DNA of 64,000 nucleotides, from positions 62,001-126,000 of the forward strand of contig CAVFAY010000001.1 in NCBI GenBank assembly GCA_963620595.1, read 5' to 3'. Source of the stretch: Butyricicoccus_A sp963620595 (GTDB lineage Bacteria; Bacillota; Clostridia; Oscillospirales; Butyricicoccaceae). How positions within the stretch are numbered: the stretch's first letter is position 1; each line of letters starts with the position of its first letter. Position numbers and translations under genes: made by a program. Below the pieces are notes generated by a model. The model saw only the letters and a list, made by a program, of their open reading frames with translations. It made no database searches and had not been told where the DNA came from. Of the stretch, positions 42,402-50,014 are shown one piece after another.

Positions 42402-44418
42402 ACTTTTGGTTCATCTCCTTTACAAATGCATCGTCGTTGCTCTCGTCATGGTCAGAGAATGCGTATTTTGCCAAATCCTTTACCAATTCAGGCCCACGAT
42501 CTACTTTATGCGCCGCATAAATGAGGGAAATTATTTTTGATTCTACCGGAGAGTACTCAAAATTATCAGCATCTGATGGATCACCATAGATCGTATACCA
42601 GTAATCCCAAGTATCTTCCGGAGACTCATCGAATCCAAATCCGGCTCCTAGACTGGTTGCCAAATTGCAAGTGCCACTTTTTTTCAATAAAATACTAGCT
42701 GTAAGATCTTGGAACATGCAGTCAGGCGAATTACCGTAAAGAATATAGTCCGAAAAAATTGCGATATGATTATTTTGCGTTGTACGACCAATATCATAAG
42801 ATGTTGTAATAATCTTTTTGTTGTCAATCAACGATTTGTCAATCTCATACACATCAAATGCTGTATATACTCTTTGGCAAATCTGTTTGTAATGAGAAAT
42901 ATAGTCCTTATCAGTCGGATAGGCGTTATCAAATAGCACGATATTTGTCAAAGGAGATTCATCTATTTTTTCGATATACCCACCGATCAATGTAATGCTA
43001 TCGCTAGTTCCGCGACATATGTTTTCATCAATCTGTTCCAGATTTGTCACATAAGTAAACGGTACATCGACTTGCAGTTCAATATTTGCCTGTTCAATGC
43101 GATTATAGGTGTTATATCCATATGTCACTGTCGTTGTTTCTGGACTATTTTTTAACCAAATGGTATGTTCTCCTGCCATTGGATACCACGGCAGCCATCC
43201 GGGCAGCATCGCACCATTTCGATTGCTGTAGTAAATATCGTGATAGCCTGCGTATTCCATAGAAATAGCAAGCTGCGTGACCGGCTGCGCGGTATGAATG
43301 GTAATATAGTCTCCGTCTACAGACCAATCCAACGGTGTGCCATCTGCACATTGCAAATTTTTGACTGTATATCCACGATATAAAGTCAAGACAAACGCAT
43401 CCATCTGTTTCTGCGCCTGCAGCTGCATCGTGCCGGAAACCTGTAATTGCCGATTGCAGGTCACTTGAAGTTGATAGTCCTTAATCGTATACCCAATATT
43501 CTTTAATTTTTCTGCTTGTGAAACTGCGGTCTCACTTGTGCTCGTTGCTTTTCTTCCGTAAGTGTATTCATCCGAAAGGAGTCTACTATTAAAATGATAG
43601 GTGCTTGCAGGTAAGCTGGTATAAACTAACAGCAGAACACTGACTGCCAGAGATATGACAGATATTGCTCTCTTCTTTTTATGGGTATTCCAGAACAGCA
43701 ATCCGAGAAACAAAAAAATCCAGAAAAACTGCGAGGCAAATCGCGTCCATTCAGTCTGTAATCCAATTTGAGTATTCCATTCCCAGGAAGAACTTTCATA
43801 GAAAAAGCCGAATATGTGTCGAACGGCATAGAGAATCCGCTCTACGATACTGTTGGGCTTGTCTCCATTGACAAGAATTTCTGACAGAGGACTAACCAAA
43901 ACCAAAAAAATAATCAGACCGGTAACGCCTCGAATCTGGTTGTTCCAGCAAGCAAAAAAGCTTGCCGCCAATAAGCACACAAGAAGAGGCAGGAAAATAT
44001 TGCAGATATACATGGTGAACAGTGCCGGAAATAGGTCGGCAAAGTGCTCCATTGTCCGAAATGCAAACCAGTATAAAGCCAGCATCAATAGCTGTAAAAC
44101 AACTGCACCGGCAATAAAATATTTGACGCAAAACCGCTGATAATATTTTCCACCCTTATACGCTGCAATGGTCTCATCGACATCTCGTGTATGTGAATCT
44201 GCCAAACACAAATATGCAAAGATTGTCAGTGCAATGCAAATGTACACCCAATACTTACAAAATAAAAATATTGTATATATGGATGCATCTGAACTTATGC
44301 CTGAATGTAAGGCAATCAAAATGCATATCTGCATAACTAATAAAGCAAAAAATGAGATACTTCCAAAAAGCAGAAATACACGTTTACAGAGTAGTTCTTT
44401 TATCTGCACATAATTCAC
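42388..44418 (-). CDS. ABC-2-like permease fused to an M1-peptidase-like ectodomain
   Basis: A 676-residue protein. Six to eight helices occupy about residues 12-280; the rest is extracytoplasmic. Residues about 310-450 resemble the N-terminal beta domain of M1 aminopeptidases (YSNRNGAMLPGWLPWYP, YGYNTYNRIEQANIELQVDVP). The catalytic HEXXH zinc motif is absent anywhere in the sequence, so peptidase activity is unlikely. Fused permease/M1-like proteins are known beside ABC ATPases but are little studied. It is the second gene of the operon, after a small secreted protein and an attenuator-like hairpin. Confidence 0.72.
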   Translation of the reverse strand: MNYVQIKELLCKRVFLLFGSISFFALLVMQICILIALHSGISSDASIYTIFLFCKYWVYICIALTIFAYLCLADSHTRDVDETIAAYKGGKYYQRFCVKYFIAGAVVLQLLMLALYWFAFRTMEHFADLFPALFTMYICNIFLPLLVCLLAASFFACWNNQIRGVTGLIIFLVLVSPLSEILVNGDKPNSIVERILYAVRHIFGFFYESSSWEWNTQIGLQTEWTRFASQFFWIFLFLGLLFWNTHKKKRAISVISLAVSVLLLVYTSLPASTYHFNSRLLSDEYTYGRKATSTSETAVSQAEKLKNIGYTIKDYQLQVTCNRQLQVSGTMQLQAQKQMDAFVLTLYRGYTVKNLQCADGTPLDWSVDGDYITIHTAQPVTQLAISMEYAGYHDIYYSNRNGAMLPGWLPWYPMAGEHTIWLKNSPETTTVTYGYNTYNRIEQANIELQVDVPFTYVTNLEQIDENICRGTSDSITLIGGYIEKIDESPLTNIVLFDNAYPTDKDYISHYKQICQRVYTAFDVYEIDKSLIDNKKIITTSYDIGRTTQNNHIAIFSDYILYGNSPDCMFQDLTASILLKKSGTCNLATSLGAGFGFDESPEDTWDYWYTIYGDPSDADNFEYSPVESKIISLIYAAHKVDRGPELVKDLAKYAFSDHDESNDDAFVKEMNQKYGAN

Positions 44419-44456
44419 AGCATAACCTCCACTTTTACGATTTAATATTGAATAAA

Positions 44457-44495
44457 ATGAGCTGAGTTTTACTATTTTGGTAAATCCCAGCTCAT
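44457..44495 (-). terminator. Attenuator-like hairpin between the secreted-protein gene and the exporter genes
   Basis: ATGAGCTG (44457-44464) pairs with 44488-44495, with an inner TTTAC/GTAAA pair; on the minus strand it is followed by TTTATT. It lies 10 bases after the stop of the small gene and would let that gene be expressed above the exporter. Confidence 0.65.
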
Positions 44496-44504
44496 CGTTA
44501 AATA

Positions 44505-44858
44505 TTAACTTACAGTCATCGTTCCCTTTCCGTTACAATAATAGCTTCCTACAAGAGTAAGCGTGAAATTATACTTAGCAGAAGATGAGCCCCAATTTCC
44601 ACTTTTGGTTTCTCCTGGATCTGCTGAACAATACCACTTATTCGACCGTCCTGCATCACCATATCCCTGCATTACTTCCACAGAACTGGAATAATTTGTG
44701 ACTGTCCACTTTGCATTATTTCCCGACAATTTACCGCTCACGACAGAACTTTGTCCCTTCTTGATTGTTACCGTGGTGCTTGCTGCAAACGCGCCCATGG
44801 TGATTGCACACATCATAACCAATCCCAGTATCAAAGCAGCCAATCTCTTTTTCGTCAT
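44505..44858 (-). CDS. Small secreted protein, unknown; possible exported effector of the ABC operon
   Basis: A 117-residue precursor with a clear Sec signal peptide (KKRL, hydrophobic core, cleavage after AFA near residue 26). The mature part of about 91 residues is Gly/Ser/Thr-rich, probably all-beta, and has just two cysteines (in KWYCSADP and SYYCNGKG) that could form one disulfide. ATG 44858 follows AAAGGAGA; the longer frame is not needed. Not a recognised bacteriocin family. It heads an operon with two membrane subunits and an ABC ATPase. Confidence 0.72.
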   Translation of the reverse strand: MTKKRLAALILGLVMMCAITMGAFAASTTVTIKKGQSSVVSGKLSGNNAKWTVTNYSSSVEVMQGYGDAGRSNKWYCSADPGETKSGNWGSSSAKYNFTLTLVGSYYCNGKGTMTVS

Positions 44859-45017
44859 AAAATCATCTCCTTTTCTCAATCCGGTGTATGCAATAAAATT
44901 CCCCTTCACAGTGCATCGGATTCCCCCTCCTTTCTCTTTTCATACAAATCCCACACAAAATATAGTCAAAAATCACAATAAATCTCCGCGTTTTTTGACT
45001 TATTTTGTTAAAATTAT

Positions 45018-45045
45018 AATATCATATCTTGTAGGTGCTTGTCAA
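45018..45045 (-). promoter_or_regulatory. Promoter of the secreted-protein/ABC operon
   Basis: Minus strand TTGACA (45045-45040), 16 bases, GATATT (45023-45018). A TATAAT at slightly longer spacing (about 45017-45012) is an alternative -10. The leader to the start codon is about 150 bases. Confidence 0.55.
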
Positions 45046-45047
45046 CA

Positions 45048-45097
45048 ACTATTTTTTATTTTATGCACTTGAACTATTTCCTATTTTATGCACTTGA
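45048..45097. repeat. 25-bp tandem repeat, two copies
   Basis: ACTATTT-NN-TATTTTATGCACTTGA occurs at 45048-45072 and 45073-45097, differing only at the two N positions (TT versus CC). It lies between the divergent promoters of the secreted-protein operon and ogt, and could be a pair of regulator sites. Confidence 0.7.
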
Positions 45098-45155
45098 CAT
45101 TTTTTATCATTTAAAAACTTATTCCGAAGAACAGGATAGAGCGGTATCATTTTAC

Positions 45156-45184
45156 TTGCGCGAATCCTCAAACCACGCTATACT
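45156..45184 (+). promoter_or_regulatory. Promoter of ogt
   Basis: TTGCGC (45156-45161), 17 bases, TATACT (45179-45184), 25 bases before the start codon. Confidence 0.6.
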
Positions 45185-45209
45185 AAAAGAAAAAGGTGGA
45201 TTGATTTGC

Positions 45210-45683
45210 ATGATGTACACCACACAATATATGTCTCCTCTAGGAAACATGCTGTTGGCGGCTGATGCCATCGGTTTAACCGGTGCTTGGTTTGAAGGAC
45301 AAAAGTACTTTGCTTGCTCTCTCGATGCAGAATACCAAGAACGAGAAACGTCTGTTTTGACAGATACAAAGCGCTGGCTGGCTCTCTATTTTCGCGGGAT
45401 GCGACCGGATTTTCTGCCGCCATTGCACCCGGTTGGATCAGCGTTTCGACAGTCCGTCTGGGAGATTCTATTACAGATTCCCTACGGACATACAACCACG
45501 TATGGAGAAATTGCACGACAAATTGCTCAGAAGCAAGGGATTTCCCGTATGTCTGCGCAGGCTGTCGGCGGCGCTGTCGGGCATAACCCGATTGCTATTC
45601 TCATCCCCTGCCATCGAGTTGTCGGCGCAAACGGAAGTCTGACGGGATATGCGGGTGGAATAGAGAAAAAATCCAGCTGTTAA
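45210..45683 (+). CDS. ogt: Methylated-DNA--protein-cysteine methyltransferase, C terminus altered by a frameshift
   Basis: Suicide repair enzyme that removes O6-methyl groups from guanine. The 157-residue reading has the N-terminal domain, the AGT helix-turn-helix region (IPYGHTTTYGEIA) and the acceptor cysteine in IPCHRVVG (near residue 134). The frame ends in GYAGGIEKKSSC, whereas the -1 frame from the A6 run at 45666-45671 reads IQLLTLEKCDMHSFIVPK to a stop at 45725-45727, the expected family ending. So either one A has been lost or the ribosome slips. The catalytic centre is intact. ATG 45210 (or 45213) follows AAAGGTGGA. Confidence 0.9.
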   Translation: MMYTTQYMSPLGNMLLAADAIGLTGAWFEGQKYFACSLDAEYQERETSVLTDTKRWLALYFRGMRPDFLPPLHPVGSAFRQSVWEILLQIPYGHTTTYGEIARQIAQKQGISRMSAQAVGGAVGHNPIAILIPCHRVVGANGSLTGYAGGIEKKSSC

Positions 45684-45734
45684 CGCTGGAAAAATGCGAT
45701 ATGCATTCGTTTATCGTTCCAAAGTGAAAAGAAG

Positions 45735-45778
45735 CTCTGACTGTCTATAATAAAACGGTCAGAGATTTGTTTTATTTG
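45735..45778 (+). terminator. Terminator of ogt
   Basis: 9-bp stem (one T-G) 45735-45743 with 45756-45764, then ATTTGTTTTATTT. Confidence 0.75.
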
Positions 45779-45883
45779 ATCAGGAAATATTCACTCGATG
45801 AATTACGCAATATCCGATAAAACCCAATAGAAAAATTATCATCAATGTAGTTACATTGGTAACTGTATTTCCAAAGTATACCT

Positions 45884-46405
45884 TCATACACAATCGCCGG
45901 CTTTCCGTTTGTCATACCAATCCAGCACGGCTTGCAGCTTTTCTATACACACGCGATTGCCGCCATGCAGCATCATGTCCAGCATATCATCCTCTTCCGG
46001 TGTGCGGTCTGTTTTTTCCGAAAGACCTTTTCCGGCAAACTTGACCATCATCTGCATCATGAATCGATACACACCATGCAGTTTTTCTACATCAAAATTT
46101 CCCTGCAAGGTAAACAGCGGAATCTGTTCCGGAATCGCATTCTTTTTGCGCACGACACCGGTTTGTGTTCCCGTCTGTCCCATGCCGACAGCACAAACCG
46201 CACAGATATGATACCGTTTTGCGGCGGATGCATAGCCTTTCACGGTACCCGCCATAATCCAGCCCAGATATACAATCTCTGCGTCAGCGGAAAGCGTTCG
46301 TTTTGCTTCCAGCAACGAATATGCTGGCAGTCCTGTTCTCTGTGCCAGCAGTTTGGCGTACTGTTCTGTACTTCCCGCATTGGTTGTGTAAACAATCGCT
46401 TTCAT
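45884..46405 (-). CDS. Flavodoxin-domain protein
   Basis: FMN-binding redox protein of 173 residues, HemG-like or menaquinone-dependent flavodoxin type. The N terminus IVYTTNAGSTEQYAKLLAQRTG is the FMN phosphate loop in shortened form, and YLGWIMAGTVKGY follows the second strand. The C-terminal 70 residues are helical. It overlaps the preceding regulator gene by four bases, so the regulator probably controls it. Electron partner not evident. Confidence 0.82.
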   Translation of the reverse strand: MKAIVYTTNAGSTEQYAKLLAQRTGLPAYSLLEAKRTLSADAEIVYLGWIMAGTVKGYASAAKRYHICAVCAVGMGQTGTQTGVVRKKNAIPEQIPLFTLQGNFDVEKLHGVYRFMMQMMVKFAGKGLSEKTDRTPEEDDMLDMMLHGGNRVCIEKLQAVLDWYDKRKAGDCV

Positions 46406-47004
46406 GAATTTACCCTCCTTATGAATTGGTCAATGTGCATTTCCAACATAGACATGACGGTCTCTTTGTGCTCTGCCGCATCATAGACACTGTATAATAA
46501 ATACATCGGTCCGTAAAATTCTAGCGCCATTTGCATCGCAGATGCATCAGAATCCGTCAATTTTTTAAAAATCTCCGCCATATATTCCAATGGTCCTGAG
46601 GCAAGATAATTGTGATATAAATTTGCCATTTCCGGATCACGATATTGTTCTAAGGTCAGCATTTTTCGAAATTGAGAAGAAAATGATTCCTCTGTCCAGT
46701 GGCGAAACTGTGCGATGCTGTAGGTACGAATTTCTTCTACCGTCGTGTGCATATAGACTTCTGCAAATCCGTCCGCTTCGTTTTCCGGCATCCCGTATGC
46801 CTGTGCACGTTCTAAATCCAAATCGTTCATTTTCTGAATGATTTGATCTAAGATTTCCTGTTTGCTGGCAAAATGCTTATATAATGCGCCTTTGGTAATG
46901 CTCAACTGCTTGGCAATATCGCTCATGGATGTTCCCAGGTATCCATTCTGTGCAAATAGCTCCAGCGCAGCATCGACAATCCGTGTCTTGGTATCTCGTG
47001 CCAT
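46402..47004 (-). CDS. TetR-family transcriptional regulator
   Basis: Repressor of 200 residues. The N-terminal helix-turn-helix is ALELFAQNGYLGTSMSDIAK followed by LSITKGALYKHFASKQEIL, a textbook TetR DNA-binding domain; the C-terminal 140 residues are a helical ligand domain without recognisable ligand residues. It is the first gene of a two-gene unit with the flavodoxin-like protein, and a palindromic operator overlies its own promoter, so autorepression is expected. Confidence 0.92.
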   Translation of the reverse strand: MARDTKTRIVDAALELFAQNGYLGTSMSDIAKQLSITKGALYKHFASKQEILDQIIQKMNDLDLERAQAYGMPENEADGFAEVYMHTTVEEIRTYSIAQFRHWTEESFSSQFRKMLTLEQYRDPEMANLYHNYLASGPLEYMAEIFKKLTDSDASAMQMALEFYGPMYLLYSVYDAAEHKETVMSMLEMHIDQFIRRVNS

Positions 47005-47020
47005 ACTCTACCTCCTGCTA

Positions 47021-47073
47021 AAAAGTAACCGTTCGGTTACTTTTATTATACTGAGCTGATTTGCACTTGTCAA
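47021..47073 (-). promoter_or_regulatory. Consensus promoter and TetR operator
   Basis: Minus strand TTGACA (47073-47068), 17 bases, TATAAT (47050-47045). Immediately downstream is AAAAGTAACCG-TT-CGGTTACTTTT (47021-47044, 11-bp perfect arms), a standard TetR-type operator covering the transcription start. Confidence 0.87.
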
Positions 47074-47104
47074 CAGGTTTTTCTCGTTTGATATTTGGGA
47101 CTGC

Positions 47105-47998
47105 TTATGAATCGCTTTCCTCTAAACTTTTTAGTGTATTTCCATCTGCATCTTTCCAGCTCGTCAATCCATTCGCACTTTTTCCGGTTACAAAATTTGC
47201 AGCATAAGAAGGACTGGTAAATAGTAAGTCTTCAGTTAACTTTCCATCCGCATCTAAAATAGCTTTTTTTCTCTTTTCTTTAATCGGTTCTGAAATCGTA
47301 TCACCATCTACTGGCGAGATATAACTCCCTGCAAAAACGACAAAACCTTCCGCAGTTTGCATTCCAGTTGCTTCTATTGTACCGATCCCGTTAATCTTGC
47401 GTTTTAAATACAACCGATCAACCTTATGTATTTGCTTTTCTTCCGTTTCTATCTTTGATTTTATAGGCTTAGCAATTGGTTCAAATACCTTGTGTCCCAA
47501 TGTTCCTATTATTACTTTTGCATAATCAATAAATTCTTCTAATTCACATTCTTTTTCTTCCGTAATATTTCCAGGAGTCGGATCATTTCCATTCTTTACC
47601 TCATATCGGTTAGCTTGCAATGCAAGATTGCAGAAACGGTTTTCAAGATAGCTAATCTCAGTTGGTCCAAATGAATTATTTGATGTAGTAAACACAATAG
47701 CTTCTGTCCAATAATCTTTTTCCGTGCTTCGCTTATGTTCCTGTAGACGATTTAAAAGCCCTTCTCCATTCTTTCTTGCTCCAGTTTGTCCAATATAAAC
47801 AATACCTCTTCCGGTGTTGTCAGAAGTGCCGAACAAAAAATAAACTCCGCTCTGTTTCAAGTCTTGCCGTGTCTTGCACTTGTCGAGTTCAGTTCGAGGA
47901 ATCTTATATGCAATACCTGTCCAATTGGCTAGAGTGCATTTAATCCTCCCACTTGCTTCACCGTCCATCAAAAATAGATTTATACTTTTGCCTCGCAT
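47105..47998 (-). CDS. GIY-YIG nuclease-domain protein with C-terminal DUF4357
   Basis: A 297-residue protein. The GIY-YIG core is seen as GVYFLFG...GIVYIGQTG (about 51-73), the catalytic-type arginine in LLNRLQEHKR and the glutamate in YLENRFCNLA. The C-terminal 60 residues (SPSYAANFVTGKSANGLTSWKD) are the DUF4357 module often found with this domain and in restriction-associated proteins. Its codon use is more AT-rich than that of its neighbours and it has no functional partner nearby, so recent acquisition is possible. Biological role unknown. Confidence 0.85.
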   Translation of the reverse strand: MRGKSINLFLMDGEASGRIKCTLANWTGIAYKIPRTELDKCKTRQDLKQSGVYFLFGTSDNTGRGIVYIGQTGARKNGEGLLNRLQEHKRSTEKDYWTEAIVFTTSNNSFGPTEISYLENRFCNLALQANRYEVKNGNDPTPGNITEEKECELEEFIDYAKVIIGTLGHKVFEPIAKPIKSKIETEEKQIHKVDRLYLKRKINGIGTIEATGMQTAEGFVVFAGSYISPVDGDTISEPIKEKRKKAILDADGKLTEDLLFTSPSYAANFVTGKSANGLTSWKDADGNTLKSLEESDS

Positions 47999-48181
47999 TG
48001 TAATACCTTCTTTCGATTTATTTCTCTCGTTTTATATTAATACAATTAACTATATTACATCATACTCACAGATTTTCAACACTTTTTCATATTATTTGTA
48101 TTTTTTGTAACAATACTGAAAATATTTCCCTTCTATTTGCCGTTTTTCATTATTTTTTTACTTATTTATCCTCACGCTACA

Positions 48182-48210
48182 TTGCAAATCATACACAAAT
48201 TTGCTATGAT
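48182..48210 (+). promoter_or_regulatory. Promoter of the cytidylate-kinase-like gene
   Basis: TTGCAA (48182-48187), 17 bases, TATGAT (48205-48210), 22 bases before the start codon. Confidence 0.65.
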
Positions 48211-48232
48211 TAAAGCACAGGAGGTAATTCGT

Positions 48233-48808
48233 ATGATTATTACGATTGCGAGACAAAGCGGTTGCAGCGGCAAGCAAGTGGGTCAGCTCTTAGCTGAGCA
48301 CTATCACATTCCGCTGTACGATAAAGACGCACTGATTGATATGGCGCAAAAGAATGGACTGTATGAAAGCATTCCGAATTTCTTCAGCGAAACGCCTGTG
48401 AACAGTCTGCTCTATTCTATTGCAGCAGGTTATGGAGAATACGATGCATTGCAAGTCCCTGTACATGCCCTGCAAAATCTGATTGGAGAACAAGACTGTG
48501 TTGTCATTGGACGTTGCAGCAACTATGCATTTCAAGATCGTCCTGACAGCGTGCGTATTTTTCTTTCCGCTGATTATGATATTCGTGTGCAAAATCTGGA
48601 AAACTGGAAGAAACTTTCTAAGCGCAAGGCAGAACGCCTGCTTGCAGAAACCGATAACAATCGAAAGGAATTCCACAAGTATTATACGAATCAGGTTTGG
48701 GGACAGGCTGAATACTATGATCTGTGCTTAAATATCAGCAGTTTGGGTGTGAAAGGTACTGCTCGTGTCATTGAAGCATATATTGAGGAAAAACAACTGC
48801 AAAAATAA
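48233..48808 (+). CDS. Cytidylate kinase-like family protein
   Basis: Nucleoside-phosphate-kinase fold of 191 residues. The N terminus ITIARQSGCSGKQVGQLLAE is the relaxed P loop of the cytidylate-kinase-like family, followed by PLYDKDALIDMA and VVIGRCSNYAF. It is shorter than true Cmk and lacks the CMP-binding insert, so the substrate is uncertain; the same family has many unstudied members in clostridia. AGGAGG at 48219-48224 fixes ATG 48233. Confidence 0.85.
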   Translation: MIITIARQSGCSGKQVGQLLAEHYHIPLYDKDALIDMAQKNGLYESIPNFFSETPVNSLLYSIAAGYGEYDALQVPVHALQNLIGEQDCVVIGRCSNYAFQDRPDSVRIFLSADYDIRVQNLENWKKLSKRKAERLLAETDNNRKEFHKYYTNQVWGQAEYYDLCLNISSLGVKGTARVIEAYIEEKQLQK

Positions 48809-48815
48809 ACCATAA

Positions 48816-48868
48816 AAATATCCCGCTGAGAAGAGGTAAAAGTTACTCTCTCCCAGCGGGATATTTGT
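48816..48868. terminator. Bidirectional terminator between the kinase-like gene and ldh
   Basis: 13-bp stem 48816-48828 with 48854-48866 plus an inner AGAG/CTCT pair. Lies seven bases before the ldh stop on the other strand and serves both convergent genes. Confidence 0.82.
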
Positions 48869-48872
48869 GTTC

Positions 48873-49826
48873 TCAGAGCTTTAAGTCTAATCCTGCAAGA
48901 ATATGTTTCAGCGTATCTGCAGATTGTTTCAAATTTTCTCGTTCCGTTTCATTTAGCTTGATCGGAATATGAGTTTCCATCCCTTCCGTGCTGAGAATCG
49001 TCGGCATACTTAAACACACATCTTCTACGCCGAAATCTCCGTGCATATTTGTCGAAATCGGCAAGATGGATTTTTCATCACGAATCATACATTCGCAAAT
49101 ACGGCGAACCGACATGGCGATACCATAATATGTTGCGTCTTTCTTTGCAATAATATCATACGCACTGTTTTTGACTTTCTCTGCGATTTCCTGCTTGTCC
49201 ATATCCGGATGCATATGCCCGCGCATTTCTAAAAATTGATCCAATGGCACACCGGAAATATTGGTGCTACTCCACGCAATAATTTCACTGTCTCCGTGCT
49301 CACCGATGATAAAGGAATGAATATTGCGGCTGTCTACATCTAATTGCTGGCTCAATGCATATTTCAGTCGGGCGGTGTCTAACACAGTACCCGAACCAAT
49401 GACACGGTGTTCCGGCAAGCCGCTGAGCTTCTGTGCAACATACGTTAAAATATCTACTGGATTCGAGACAACGAGCAATATGCCTTCATAGTTTCTCTGA
49501 GTAATCTCTGAAAGAATGTTTTTATAAATGGCAACATTCTTTTGCACCAAATCCAACCGTGTTTCATTCGGCTTTTGATTGGCACCAGCTGTTATAATAA
49601 TCATCGAACAATCCGCAATGTCATCATAACTGCCGGCATAAATATCCATCTCGCCGGCAAACGGAATGCCATGTCCAATGTCCTCCGCTTCTCCCACAGC
49701 TTTATCGTGATTGGCATCCAGCAACACCAGCTCAGAAAACAACTTGCTTTGCATCAATGTAAAGGCAGTGGCTGCACCGACAAAACCGCAGCCAATAATC
49801 GCTGCTTTCTTCGGATTATTTTTCAT
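48873..49826 (-). CDS. ldh: L-lactate dehydrogenase
   Basis: Reduces pyruvate to L-lactate with NADH. The 317-residue protein shows the NAD loop IIGCGFVGAATA, the substrate-specificity loop AGANQKPNETRLDL, where Gln (not Arg) marks lactate rather than malate dehydrogenase, SNPVDILTYV and the catalytic histidine in IGEHGDSE. ATG 49826 has a GGAGG site upstream. Divergent from the recombinase gene across a long palindrome that overlies the ldh promoter region. Confidence 0.96.
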   Translation of the reverse strand: MKNNPKKAAIIGCGFVGAATAFTLMQSKLFSELVLLDANHDKAVGEAEDIGHGIPFAGEMDIYAGSYDDIADCSMIIITAGANQKPNETRLDLVQKNVAIYKNILSEITQRNYEGILLVVSNPVDILTYVAQKLSGLPEHRVIGSGTVLDTARLKYALSQQLDVDSRNIHSFIIGEHGDSEIIAWSSTNISGVPLDQFLEMRGHMHPDMDKQEIAEKVKNSAYDIIAKKDATYYGIAMSVRRICECMIRDEKSILPISTNMHGDFGVEDVCLSMPTILSTEGMETHIPIKLNETERENLKQSADTLKHILAGLDLKL

Positions 49827-49907
49827 GCTATTTCCCTCCTACAGGCAAAACGATTTCCTATTCCACAGTTTTCCCCATTCACAGAGTAAGTATACTGCCG
49901 CCCATGC

Positions 49908-49949
49908 GCAAGTTTATGAACAAAAATAAATTTTTGTTCATAAACTTGC
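49908..49949. promoter_or_regulatory. 42-bp palindrome in the ldh / recombinase divergent promoter region
   Basis: 19-bp perfect arms: 49908-49926 (GCAAGTTTATGAACAAAAA) and 49931-49949, separated by TAAA. It sits upstream of the recombinase -35 box and in the -35 region expected for ldh. It resembles the layout, but not the exact bases, of a Rex operator (TTGTGA...TCACAA). Confidence 0.7.
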
Positions 49950-49958
49950 AAGAAACCA

Positions 49959-49987
49959 TTGAGCTTGTGCAAAAAACACGGTATAAT
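49959..49987 (+). promoter_or_regulatory. Promoter of the tyrosine recombinase gene
   Basis: TTGAGC (49959-49964), 17 bases, TATAAT (49982-49987), 27 bases before the start codon. Confidence 0.7.
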
Positions 49988-50014
49988 AAAATCATTCTAT
50001 ATTGAGGTGTTTTT

